NCBI GenBank assembly: GCA_029747585.1
Contig: JAPEVF010000140.1
Location: forward strand, 28,914-92,913
Direction: 5' to 3'
Length of the DNA: 64,000 bases
Origin: Pleurotus djamor
Taxonomy: Eukaryota; Basidiomycota; Agaricomycetes; Agaricales; Pleurotaceae
Position numbers and translations under genes: made by a program. The number at the start of each line of letters is the position of its first letter. Position 1 is the stretch's first letter. This document shows, piece after piece, positions 35,275 to 45,959 of the stretch. The notes below the pieces were generated by a model. The model searched no databases and was not told the DNA's origin. It saw only the letters and a list, made by a program, of their open reading frames with translations.

Positions 35275-36676
35275 CTACTCATCCGCGGCTTTCTTCGCCT
35301 CCCTCCTCATCCCCTTCCCCACTCTCCACCTCTCGTTTACAACTTCCACACTCTCTAACCTCTTCCTCTCTAGCAAAGGCACATACTTGGTGAGACGCTT
35401 GTATGTTCCGCCTCCCAAAGGTATCGTAGTCCCAGCGGCGTTGTTATTCGTGTTGGGAGAGGAGTAGGCTTTTGCGGCGGCCAAAAAGTGGGAGTCAAGG
35501 ACATTATGTGTTGTTGATCTTTCGAGGATGTTGTCTAGCTGTGTTATAAGGGTTTCGTGGGCTATGGAATCTGCTGCTGAGGTTGAAGCTGACGAAGGCG
35601 TAGGGGTCGAAGCGTCCGTACGCCATGAGATATCGTCCTCGGAGTACGCGCAGTCCCAAAGCATCAACGGCAGACCGTCGGCCATTTGGTATTCAGGTTT
35701 TCGATCAACTATCGGGAGTGGTGGTGATGATGGTTCTGCGTCGGGAGACACATTCAGGAGAGCCGACATAACGGACGGGTCCTCGAGTTTCGCTCCGACG
35801 AGGAAGAGGACAGCCATAATATGTCGAACTTGATGATACAGAAATGCCGTTCCGATTAAATCAAAAACGTACACCGAGTCCGATACGAGGGAAATGTCCG
35901 CGCGTAATATTCGTCTTTTGAACGAGGTGATTTGTTTCGCTGGATCGAGTTTACATAGGTTTCGGAAATCGTGTTCTCCAAGGAGAAGAGAGGCTGCCTT
36001 TCGCATTTGGGGGATATCTAGGGATGCAGAGGAGAAGAAGTACTTGTAGTGCCGGTGTTTGCAATTGAAACGGGCAGAGAACGACGCGTCTATGGGTGAC
36101 CACGCGAGGATACGAATCGTTTGAGGGAGTAGACGGTTCAAAAGAGTCAGGTAGTTGATGGGGGGCGCAGAAGACGTGCTAGCCACGCTGGTATTTGATG
36201 TCTGAACAAGACCGTCTGCGTCCTCGACCTCGTCCTCGATGGCACCCCGAGGCGGGTCCTCGTCCGCGGGTTTGGGCTTTNCCTGGGGCTCTGACCCATA
36301 GCGACACGACCTGCCCAGCTGCGCTGACGCCTCTATCTGTCCGTCCGCACCTCTCAAAGCCACAGCCATCAAAACCAGCCTCGCCATCCACCAGCCTCGC
36401 TTGCACCAAAGCATCGAAAAGCGTGGCTTCCACGGTAGGTAACGGCGTCGGTCCAAGTTGGTGAGCAAGCCCATTGTATTCCCATCCAGAATAGCAGAAC
36501 TTTAGCGCGATCTTCTGTGTTGGGTAGGCAGAGAACGCGAATGCCTTCGACACCTGCTTCGTCTTCAGGTCTTGTTGGGGTCTCGGTTTCGGGTTCTGGG
36601 AATCATCTAGTTGGATTAGCCTGTCTATGAGTTGTTCACGAGTCCAGTTCTCGTACGTCGATGGAGGATTTGACAT
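35275..36676 (-). CDS. DEG1: tRNA pseudouridine(38/39) synthase Pus3/Deg1
   Basis: Single-exon gene of the TruA family. FERCGRTDRGVSA (catalytic Asp114) and the core SARFNCKHRHYKYFF and GTAFLYHQVRHIM are diagnostic. The enzyme converts U38/U39 of the tRNA anticodon arm to pseudouridine. The frame changes between SLWVRAP and KPKPADEDPPRG exactly at the ambiguous base at 36281. If that N is treated as a surplus base, the gene reads through as 466 residues, in the size range of yeast Deg1 and human PUS3. I therefore regard the break as an assembly artefact. The start at 36676 (MSNPPSTYEN) is preferred; an in-frame ATG at 36733 is possible. Confidence 0.88.
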
Positions 36677-36844
36677 TGTACGCAGAAGAGAACCAGATCG
36701 AAGAAATCGATAACGGAAATGAGGAACGGTCATGTGGGTAGATTGCGAAGTTACCATCGACTTCATATCATTATTGACCGTGGGATTACACATTCCCACA
36801 ACCAGACCAAAATGTCAACGCGATGCGAATGTAAGTGTTCGCGC

Positions 36845-37721
36845 CTATAAAATCCCTATAACGACACCGAAAAACACCGCAGCGAAAGAGACCACCGCCA
36901 TCGACTCATCCTTCGTCCCTCTTCCCGAATTAAACGCTGTCCCAGTCTGCAGCGGTGCCTCTCCATCTCCAGAAGTAGCGGAAGCTCCACCGCTATTCTT
37001 GGCGGAAGCGACTGACGAGGGACCGGGGTCTTTCGACGCGTTTTCCTTGAATTGCGCGGCTGTTTGTGTTGTCGATGGATTCACTGCAAGAACGGCACCG
37101 CGATGGCAGAGTCCGCCGGCTTGGTCGAAGAACCTGAAATTGGAAGATACGTGAGCTTGAGGGCCGCATAGTACGCAGCTGATAGACACTTACCAAAGAG
37201 GGTCGGTGCTGTTCACCGTCAAGCGCATCGTGGGTAGACCAGACGCGTCAACTGGTGTACTGTCCGGTACCTAGTGAAATAGTTGCGTGTAGATAAATTA
37301 CCCTGGCGCACGAGTTGACGTAGATTGTGTACGCACGACAATCACACCTGAGGAAAACCCGCCCTCCATTGGCGTGCACGGAAGGTCAAAAGTAGATTCT
37401 ACATCGCCCGACCAAATCAGTCCCAGCCCTGTAGAGTGAGTACGTGGTAAAGCAGAGGGTAGACTTACGTATAGCCGAATGATCCCCGCTTCGAAACTCG
37501 AACACGATATGGTCCCCGGGTTGCGGGTGGATAACTGACGGGTCGAATCCCATTCCCTTCTTCCTGAGCGAAACCCAGAACCATTAGCCTCCGTAAGTAT
37601 GGACATATGTAGAGAGCTCGCACCCTGTGGTTTCGTCCTTCCCTACGCCTACTACATAGTCAAAGGCGGTCGCCATCGCGGCGAAGGTGCTCAAGATGAA
37701 GAAGGTTTGAGTAAAGTGCAT
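36845..37721 (-). CDS. Cupredoxin-like extracellular protein with GPI-type tail
   Basis: Exons are 37721-37624, 37563-37469, 37428-37337, 37270-37194 and 37133-36845, giving 216 residues. The first exon encodes a signal peptide (MHFTQTFFILSTFAAMATA). The body follows the plastocyanin-like plan of fungal extracellular serine-rich proteins: VIHPQPGDHIVFEF, GDHSAI, then DLPC, then FFDQAGGLCHRGAVLAVNPS. His and Cys of the GDHS and GLCHRG motifs are at the usual metal-site positions, but the fourth ligand is not obvious, so copper binding is uncertain. A Ser/Gly/Thr/Ala-rich stretch and a final hydrophobic segment (VVSFAAVFFGVVIGIL) indicate a GPI anchor. Probably a cell-wall or surface protein. 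Intron 2 is only 40 bp. Confidence 0.78.
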
Positions 37722-38939
37722 GCTTGTCCGTTTCTGTTGTTGAAACTAGGATATTAGTTGATGGATGTATTTTCTGTAGTTGGGTATTGGATGCTGGGTA
37801 TGCGAAAGAGAGTGGTGGTAAAGGAAAGAGAGTCAAGAAAATGGAAGCACAAGTAAGTAAGGCCTGGCAACAAGAACGGAGCAAAGCCTAACCTTAACGT
37901 GAGACTCCTCCTATGGAGATAATAGGGACAAATCAGTCAAAAAGGGGTAATGTTCTGAGCACGGTGTCTATGGTACTCAGGTTCTGTCATCTAGGGTAGG
38001 TTATGGAGTCTCAGCCTCTACTTTGAGGGCTTTCTACAATCTATAGCGGCAGAGACCTGCTCTATTCTCTATCATTGGGTGGGACTTGTAGCTTGAAGTG
38101 CTCCTCCGACTGAGTACTGATGCCTGGTTGCGGCCCAGCGAGCCNAAATTGATCTTGTATCAGTATTCAGTCGAAAGGCATGAGGGTATAGCTACTCAGA
38201 CTCACTATACTAAGGACACTGTGAGAGCTTCACCCCAGCTCAAGCCACTAAGCCAGATCGCTGGAGTTTGGTGATGAACCTGATAGCCCAGTACGTATAT
38301 CGCTGGAGGCCATAGCGTGCACTGTACACATATCCATCTCAGCAACTCATCAGGAAAAGTTTAACCTCGAACGAACTCACATTTCAAAAGCCTTAGCGTC
38401 TTCGGGATGTCTATGTGCACATTGCCTTGTCGTCTCCATGGGAGTAGTGCTTCAGGCCTAGGGCACACAGGTAGACGTGGGCTACTTGGGGGAGAGCTGC
38501 AAGAGGCCTCAATCTCACTCATTTTGCAGCTTTTCTATACTTTCTTAACGCCACTTATCTGTCAAACGACGGAATTCCTCACCATCCGTCTTGAGCGCGT
38601 GGCCCGACAATCTCTCCTCCTCATCCTACTTGATAGAGTGGTCACCTTCTCTCGGTTATCGATAATGACTTCTGACATTTCTTGGCGTGGACTGTGCACT
38701 TTGAGCGCGATATAATGAGCGCCTTTATCTATACGGCTCAAGGCCTTCGATCTGGTCGGCCAAGCCGATTGAAATGCACGTCGCTTTCATTGGCGTCGCT
38801 TAAGAAGTTATGCGTTATGAGGCGGTGACCAAAGTCACGAGATAGGACCCGATAGATATTAGTTATAGTTTGGGCGGATTACGAGCAGATAGTGCTATGC
38901 TCAGGTAAGGAAAGTAGATCGTGTACCTCGATACTCGCT
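37722..38939. other. Intergenic, 1.2 kb
   Basis: Upstream of the cupredoxin-like gene and downstream of the 431-codon orphan. Only short frames (for example 38407-38715 plus, 102 codons) without recognisable features; one N at 38145. Confidence 0.4.
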
Positions 38940-40235
38940 TCAATAAGCTACACCAACTCTTTGAGACGTCGCCGAGTATCCAGGCCAACTGATGATTACA
39001 TCGTGGTCCACTCCAAATACCGGTGGTTCAGTTTCATGAATAGCCTTCGTAGATTCCGTATAAATTATGCTTTCTGGAGTGGTCTGAGAGGCATAGGCCT
39101 CGAAGTCCAGAGAATTAGCCTCGACCTGGCCTTCAGAATGAGGGGCGGCAAGAAATGATGCTACCTCATCGCCCTCTAGTCGCTCTAAAAGTAGTTTTCG
39201 GAAGTCTTCGTTTTCCTCTTCCAAGAGAGCATGCCCATCCGGCACTTCTTCTTCTTCCCTGCTTGTGAAGGCAAACATCACTCTCCTAAATCCCCTGGGA
39301 GGCAAGACCCTTCTCCTGATCACCGCGCTAGTCCCTGTCTGCCTCCTTTCTCTCTCCCTCATTTCATGCCACAAGCCCATCAAGTGTGGCCGTAGCTCAG
39401 AGAGCCGACGCCTCACAACAGCATTCACTCTATCCAGCGCACGTCCAATATACTCGTGCCTCGCCCGCTCCGCACGATGCCGATCTGTATCCCCCGGCGT
39501 GTATCGAGAAAAGGTAAGCGTGATATCAGACGTGGTAGATCGAAGAGGAGTGTAATTATCGTCGAAGGTCCATAAGCTTCCTCCGACCACGGGGTTCCAA
39601 AGTTCCCGGAGGGGACCAATCAAATCGCGCCTGCGATTCCAGATGGGTTCGGGGAACCCGTCGAGGAGGGCGATACCATCGAATAGGTATTGTAAAGCGA
39701 AGCGCGTGTAGTCGACGAGTCGGTGATCATCGAATGTAGTCGCTCGTATTTGGATACGACGAAGTTCAGTGCGAACGGCGTGCATATGTAGGAGTAGCCC
39801 ATATCCGTTCAAACAAGCGAAGAATCCTCGCACCAGCTCATCGATATGGAGCCTGGAGTGGTAACGCTCGAACACAATTCGAAGGCGATTCAAATTGATG
39901 TCGAGGTCCCTTGAAGCGACCTCTAACCCGTTAAAAGTGGACCATAGAGCCCCAGCAGGGTTTTCGAGATCCTCTGGACGTATTTCCCTACCGCGCCTGG
40001 CATAACCCAGGACTGTAGGTAGCCAAACGTTCCGAAATCGGTTGTCGATCATTCGGATGTCAGAAATCGCGATATCAGCGAAGAACTGGGCGCTGGAGCC
40101 AGTGACGATGTGGTTGAAGTCGTTGAGGGTGATTGTGGAGGTGGCATTGTCGGCATGGAGGTCATGGATGCGGCGAACAACTTTAACTATGGCTATGACA
40201 GCTTTGATAGCTGAGATCACGGCCGCGCCAGACAT
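38940..40235 (-). CDS. Hypothetical protein, intronless, 431 residues
   Basis: One uninterrupted frame from ATG to stop in a window where most genes have several introns. The N-terminus is hydrophobic and amphipathic (VISAIKAVIAIVKVVRRIHD). The middle is helix-like and rich in Arg, Leu and Asp. The C-terminal third is acidic (REEEEVPDGHALLEEENED) and ends with a low-complexity tail. I recognise no domain or catalytic motif. The N-terminal helix recalls membrane-interacting domains of fungal cell-death proteins such as HeLo-type regions, but this is only a resemblance of pattern. Probably real because of its length and clean codon structure. Confidence 0.6.
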   Translation of the reverse strand: MSGAAVISAIKAVIAIVKVVRRIHDLHADNATSTITLNDFNHIVTGSSAQFFADIAISDIRMIDNRFRNVWLPTVLGYARRGREIRPEDLENPAGALWSTFNGLEVASRDLDINLNRLRIVFERYHSRLHIDELVRGFFACLNGYGLLLHMHAVRTELRRIQIRATTFDDHRLVDYTRFALQYLFDGIALLDGFPEPIWNRRRDLIGPLRELWNPVVGGSLWTFDDNYTPLRSTTSDITLTFSRYTPGDTDRHRAERARHEYIGRALDRVNAVVRRRLSELRPHLMGLWHEMRERERRQTGTSAVIRRRVLPPRGFRRVMFAFTSREEEEVPDGHALLEEENEDFRKLLLERLEGDEVASFLAAPHSEGQVEANSLDFEAYASQTTPESIIYTESTKAIHETEPPVFGVDHDVIISWPGYSATSQRVGVAY

Positions 40236-40721
40236 GGTGGTCTCTGAGATCTGAGCAGTCGCGGTGAACGTGAGTGGCGGGCTTTCGCAACGGCTTCGCT
40301 TCTATGAGCAAGTTATATACTTACTGTTTATCAGAATACTAATCAGTGAGAACCGGTTATTATGGATTATCTTGAGGCGGGCTAAGTATGGAAATAATTC
40401 GATCCTTTCAATATCCGCGCTTCCTTCTGTAAAGACGTCACTGACCTTAAATTGCCTATGACCATGGTGATTCTGCACTGATCAACCAAGAAAGAGTGTG
40501 TATTTGCCGATCATCTGGTGGGACGCTACGCGATGAGACTTTCCCCGCGAATTGCCTCCTCCGAGTAGGACCTGGAGTAAGAAAGACTTGGTGATCGGAA
40601 AGGTAAAAACATGAAGAAGTTCCATGCGCTTCAAGGGATCTGTTGTGTAGAAAATACCTCTCATTCATCAGGATATGCTACATATGATTTTGACCTTCAA
40701 TACATCAAAGAAAGAAATGCA
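40236..40721. other. Intergenic, 486 bp
   Basis: Upstream of the 431-codon orphan and downstream of otubain, both on the minus strand. No features recognised. Confidence 0.4.
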
Positions 40722-42175
40722 TTACTTGGCCCCAGACTTCAATAAGATATCATAGTGACCGGGTCTTTGGAAGTTGTTTCAGCTGAGCTTCTCGGAGGGA
40801 ATAAGGTGTCATCTCACCGATATAACAGCGTTAACGGTTGGGAATCACCATTCCGGAATTCAACGAAGTCTACTTTCCCATCGGCAGACCGTCCGTCCAA
40901 ATAGGCCACATCGATGTTCAGACCCAGTGCTCGGGCTAACGCGGTCATTTGGACATGATCTAGAGAAGGCAGTTAACTACGATGTGGTAATGTACCTGTA
41001 GGGGGATAAAGTTCACCAGCTTCCTTGCCTACGGCTTCGACGAATGCTTCGCAGAATTCTCTTGGTTCCAGTGGAATGCCGATTTCGGGGTGGAATAAGA
41101 ATGGGGAGTATTCATCAGGGTCAGAGCGTATTTGAGCGGACTAAGAGTAACAAAAACCATCAATGTCCTGTTTACGAGAGGTTTGCGAAAAAAAAANTGG
41201 TACGGTACCGTAAGCAACCGAAGATAAACGACGATCGAGTTAGAGGCTACCAAGCGCAATCAAGCAGGTGCACATTTGAGCAGGAAGGAAGAATGATTCA
41301 CTTTCGGGAGATTGGAAGCACTCCAGGAGCAGACGCGAGTCAAGGCATCGTCCGTTTTCGTCCGGTTTTATGATGTTCTCCACGATGGTACCTAACACCT
41401 CGTAAAAGTCTTCAAAGACGAGTTTCTGGAACCCTGCGCTTTCAAGCATGGGGAATGTAGATTCCAACAGAGAGAGAGCGCTAGCCGCGGCCAAAGCAAC
41501 GTCACTTGAACGAAGGATGCTATCCACATACGCGAACGCGACGGCTAACGAGAAGTTTAGGCGTCAACCAGATCGCTTGGAAGAGAGATTTGATTACATC
41601 GATAGAAGCAATCACCATCACCTAAAACGACTTCGTGGGTGACAGTGGCTGATAATTTGATGAGATAGACTGACCTCGAGTCCGTCTGACAGAATCGAAG
41701 CCTTTGGAGACTAGATGGTCGATTTGTTTGACAAATGACTGGGAACCCTTCTCGTATTCCTCACGAAGCACGGACATCGAAGATATTTCCCCAATAAGTG
41801 GTCGTGTGGGGACACTGTCCTCCAACAAGCTCTGTAAACGGTTGAGATTCTGAGCAGACATGTGCTGACGTTGCCCTGAATGATCCTACCTGATTCAAAT
41901 CATACAGCTGTGCTTGGGAAAGAGTAGAAATATCTAAGAACAGTCCACATCGATGTGAGCTTTCATAAGACCTGAAAAGTTGCTTCGACATCACTGACCA
42001 GTGTCAGGTGTGATTTCCGTAGGCGGCTGCGCAGTGGTGGTTGGAGGACGTGTCTCCGCAGGTGGCAGAGGCGGTTGCTGCTGCTGAGCTACCAAGATTC
42101 CATGAGCGTGGTAGAAATGAGACAGGTAGGATAATTACATGGCGACGGAGGCTGCGATGGTCTCCCGGTGGTCAT
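40722..42175 (-). CDS. Otubain-type deubiquitinase (peptidase C65)
   Basis: Ten exons: 42175-42139, 42088-41999, 41912-41890 (23 nt), 41849-41675, 41621-41598 (24 nt), 41544-41302, 41246-41209, 41140-41017, 40959-40818 and 40764-40722. They sum to 312 residues. LIGEISSMSVLREEY and SFVKQIDHLVSKGF are family hallmarks. The active site is DGDCFYRS (Asp110, Cys113), and RPGHYDILL gives His302. VVYLRLLTSAQIR, EYSPFLFHPE and VDFVEFRNG complete the fold. Otubains cleave ubiquitin chains (OTUB1 prefers Lys48) and can bind E2s. The N-terminus before TAQLYDLNQ is Pro/Gln/Thr-rich and probably disordered. The donor of exon 8 is ambiguous: GTGAAC (57-bp intron, used here) or GTACAT (36 bp, adds seven residues). 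Confidence 0.9.
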
Positions 42176-43661
42176 GGTTCTGCAAAGGAAGCGACCAACG
42201 CGATAAGATAATAACGTCACCGCCTAAGCGCCCCTAGCTTTCCAGCGCCTAATCTCCAGATGCTTCCTTGAACTTGACCATGTGCAATGATTCATACAAC
42301 CTCGATATGACTCTCTGAACGGTCGATACAATGTGTAATGACTGTGTGATCGGGCTATGCACACTTACTTCGGTTCAGTCCCTGTTCCTCTGCTCGCTCC
42401 GATCGTTTTAGGTGAATACAAGAACCCAAGTGTTACTCAGTATCTTCGTTGTGGTCCGATACGAAATGTCCGTTCCTCTAGTGAAAGCTATTATTTAACC
42501 TCTGTTAACTTATCAAACTCGCTGATCCAACTTCAAGGAAACGCTCTCTCGGAAATCTCTGCCCCGACGTAGGTCATGTTCCCACACAAGGATGCCGGGT
42601 CCAGTTTACGCGGAATCATAGCCAGCCCCCTAGCATGCATAGCTGCACAGATGGGAAGAATTGACCGTTTGAATGGCCCACCGCCCGGAGGCGCGTATCA
42701 CTTCATATCAGCAGCCATGCGTTTTCCTAACTTCCTAACAGTTGGCGGTGTAAATTGTCTCATACCCGTTTTACCTTTCTGCGCTGCGCAAGAAGGTCCG
42801 ATGCTGCTCTCCAGGCTTCCTTACTTGAAGAGGCGACTTAATCACACAACGCCGACACATCCGAACTTGCCTCTGGCTCAGCCTTCTCTAGGCGATCCCA
42901 AGCCCGCACTCGGAGGTTGATGTCGAGGTCGATGACGACACAATGGAGATGGAGGTCAACGTAGATGCGGCGGAGGGAATCTGACGAATCCGAACCCCGA
43001 CGTTGGCCGGCCAAGACAAACCGACACCGTACCACTGATACGTCCTCGTTTGAGACGAACGAATGAACTTTGTCACCAAAGGCAAAGTTGTTCCAGGTCA
43101 TCGCCGGTCCTACCGAAGAGGCTGTCAAACCAGACGACGCCAGAAGGTGTTGATGGTTTTACGCTGTCTCGAATCTCCGTTTTAGGGGGATTGAACGGGC
43201 GTAAGTAAAATGGTGACTACACGCTACTGCATTCTTGGTGTCTTCCTCACCACGTTCTGTCACCCCTTAGCGCCTACGCTCAGCAATCCACCTTCCAGTG
43301 CCGAACCCAATTTTATCAAAAGTCGCCACGTCTTCTGTGCTACTTACTTTTGGAAGATAGGACAAACAATGGGAGGTCGAATTCGCACAATGCATCCGCA
43401 TATAGAAAGCTGCGTTCGACTACCTTCTTCCTTCCTAAGAAGTTTGAGGGTTCTACGGCAACCGAACACCACACATTTTGTAACATGTTCAAACGTTCAA
43501 GTGCTAAACGTCCTCAATTGTCACATCCCGAGCTTCAGGGGCGATAATCCACCATCAACAGCTAATTCGGTCTTCTCAGAATCCAGAATCTCCGAAGGTC
43601 TGACTTTACCCTGAAACTACTTAGTACGCCGTAAACGGAAGCCACTGGACTCCTTCTTGTG
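42176..43661. other. Intergenic, 1.5 kb
   Basis: Between the divergently arranged otubain and F-box genes. Short frames only. A minus-strand stretch around 43128-42838 (WNNFAFGDKVHSFVSNED, LRRIYVDLHLHCVVIDLD) looks somewhat protein-like and could be a gene remnant; I cannot place it. Confidence 0.35.
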
Positions 43662-43667
43662 TATAAA
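43662..43667 (+). promoter_or_regulatory. TATA box of F-box gene
   Basis: TATAAA 161 bp before the proposed start codon at 43829, which is in the normal range for a fungal core promoter. Confidence 0.5.
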
Positions 43668-43828
43668 TACGGTCGACAAGTTGACAACTATGTTTACCAA
43701 CTCCCCAATATCCTGCTCCTAGCAAGATTATATCCGATACCCCTCTACGGTAAGTCTCATCCGGTCTGAGAGAAAGGCCCTATACTAACGAAGTTCGTAG
43801 ACTCGCTATACCCCAGCTTAATGAAAGC

Positions 43829-45127
43829 ATNACCTACCCCCTTCTGCTCCCCCCAGAACTACTCTGCAAAGTCTTCGTCGAATATCAATTTGCGGACGAA
43901 TGCGCCTCCATCCACCGATCGAACTTACCCACATTGATGGGCGTCTGTAGAGGCTGGAGAGCCACCGCCCTCGGCTGCGGCGCTTTGTGGGCGTCCATCG
44001 AAGTTCCAGTTCGTCCGGACATGTCCACAGCACTTTGCGAAGCGACGCGATCAAAGCTCACTGTGTGGCTGCAGAGATCTCGCTCCTACCCCCTTGATGT
44101 CGCAGTCCGCTACCGTGCTTCTCGTGCACACCATTCGCCATTCCTTGACGTTACCGCGGTGTGCACCATCATATCGGAGCTGTTGCAACACCTCGTTTCG
44201 CACAGGAATCATCTTCGATCGCTCTCCCTTTGCATACCATCCCAAGCTTTAATTTCATTGAACACTCTATACTCCGCATCCTTCCCTCTGCTTTCTGGTC
44301 TAGACATCCAGACTGTGGGAGTCAGCCCTTCAGCAATGCTGGAACTATCGTCCGTAGACACGAACTGGGAGCGGTTGACGACTTTGCATTTGTCGGTCTA
44401 CCCTCGGGTCACTCTTGAAGAGTGCCACCGCATTCTTTTGAAGGCCTGCAACCTGAAATCCTGTAAACTCACCCTCGAGGCATCTGAACTTCTCCCACTC
44501 CCCTCGCTCCAGCGGCTTGAACTGCCCCTGCTGCGAGTTCTACAATTACGCCTGACCGGCTCGTCCGAGGCACCATCGTTCACAGCCTTTTTCGCTTCTC
44601 TTCAAGCTCGTGTCCTAGAAGATCTGGATATCATGTGCCTACATGAACATCCCACAGATTGGAGACTTGCCGAAGAGATCGCTTCGTTCATTCAAAGATC
44701 TGCTCCTTTCCTCACGAGCCTTCGCCTCACCAACGTCGGCACAAATGACCAAGCATTGATATCTCTGCTACCCTCCCTACGCCAATTAACAATTCTGGAA
44801 CTCAATTTTCCTTTGCAACCCATTTTCGATCCCGTCTCCGACGCATTCATCGCGGCACTTGATTGGCGCGATCTGGTTGATGTCAAGCTGCCGAATCTAC
44901 CGTGTCTCGTCGAATTGAAGTTGGAATGCAATGGAGAACGTTACGTTGAAAATAATTTAATCAGGATGCTTTCCTCCAGGCTGAAGCCTAATGATGTCCA
45001 TCAAAACCTACGTTCATTTAATTTACTTACTACTCGGAGACCTGGACCTGCTCTTCGTCACAGCATACACTCCTGGTTGAGGACAGACTCCCTTGACATT
45101 TCGGTCAATACCTTAACCATCTTCTAA
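43829..45127 (+). CDS. F-box protein with LRR-like region
   Basis: The frame reads 432 residues if the ambiguous base at 43831 is G, which turns ATN into the start codon. The protein would begin MTYPLLLPPELLCKVFVEYQ, a standard position for an F-box in agarics, and continue LMGVCRGWRATALGCGALW, the second half of the motif. The remainder has repeated leucine-spaced segments (LRSLSLCIP, LTTLHLSV, LQRLELPLL, LTSLRLTN, LTILELNF) typical of LRR-type F-box proteins. No other ATG lies in frame before the F-box, and a possible upstream exon (donor at 43750) has none either. It probably works as the substrate adaptor of an SCF ubiquitin ligase. Confidence 0.75.
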   Translation, partial: XTYPLLLPPELLCKVFVEYQFADECASIHRSNLPTLMGVCRGWRATALGCGALWASIEVPVRPDMSTALCEATRSKLTVWLQRSRSYPLDVAVRYRASRAHHSPFLDVTAVCTIISELLQHLVSHRNHLRSLSLCIPSQALISLNTLYSASFPLLSGLDIQTVGVSPSAMLELSSVDTNWERLTTLHLSVYPRVTLEECHRILLKACNLKSCKLTLEASELLPLPSLQRLELPLLRVLQLRLTGSSEAPSFTAFFASLQARVLEDLDIMCLHEHPTDWRLAEEIASFIQRSAPFLTSLRLTNVGTNDQALISLLPSLRQLTILELNFPLQPIFDPVSDAFIAALDWRDLVDVKLPNLPCLVELKLECNGERYVENNLIRMLSSRLKPNDVHQNLRSFNLLTTRRPGPALRHSIHSWLRTDSLDISVNTLTIF

Positions 45128-45959
45128 AACGGACCCATTACGATAATCCCTCTACACTCAGTTAGCTTTCCATTCCTTATACCCTAGTTTCCATTCCTTA
45201 TCCTTAGTGCTTAATTTAGTGCTTAATGAACTTCTCTGCTTCACACAAGGCTTTCTGACGGATCTGTTGGCCCAGTCTTCCGTCGCAGTCACTGCCTAGA
45301 ACTCAACATGTATCCCTCTGAAAAAGATTCCGTCCACCTGGAGGCAGTCGCCCCTGTCGTCCCTGTTACGTACTACAAACGAGCGCCGGCAACTCACTCC
45401 CTCTCCTTGCCCTCTCCCTTGTTGTTTTTAGCGATCATTCCAACTCACGGTACTCATCTGCTACATGCAATGGCTTCTACAGCTACCAGGACGCTTCCAG
45501 ACTTGACCTTTCGTAGACAAAGAGTCACATGCCGTGGACACAGGAATTACGCTCTGCGACCTGCCAGTAGTGTCACATCTCTTCGCTTCAGAGGAAGCTT
45601 ATGCTTGATCTATGTGTGGATACTGGGACTTCTCTCCCCGCTGTAAAGCCTGTTGAGTGGGGTGTCCTGTCTTAGAACCTCGCGAGCTTTACGTGCCCTT
45701 GGCGTCATCTTGCTTCCCTTCACTCCTACGTGAGAGTGTCTCCTACACATCGATGGAATTTTCAGGAACTGAGGCGAACTAAGAAGCTCTCTCTGGTCTC
45801 GAGTTCATCGCCCTGTGACTTTACATTGTTGGTCTTGACAGAAGCTTTGTTGGAACCGAATAGTAGTGACCCCACAACTCGAAACATATAAAGACCCTTC
45901 CCTGGACTGCTAGAACTTCATCTCGAGTCCCAGTACAGCTCATTCAGCGATCAGTGAAT
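45128..45959. other. Intergenic, 0.8 kb, one weak ORF
   Basis: Contains the end of the F-box transcription unit. An ATG-led frame of 112 codons (45308-45646) begins MYPSEKDSVHLEAVAPVV but shows no known domain and ends in a hydrophobic low-complexity tail. A second coding-like piece lies at about 45672-45780. Not called as genes. Confidence 0.35.

Noticed and set aside
45308..45646. 112-codon ORF beginning MYPSEKD
   Set aside because: No recognisable domain and a low-complexity end; kept only as a note in the intergenic entry.
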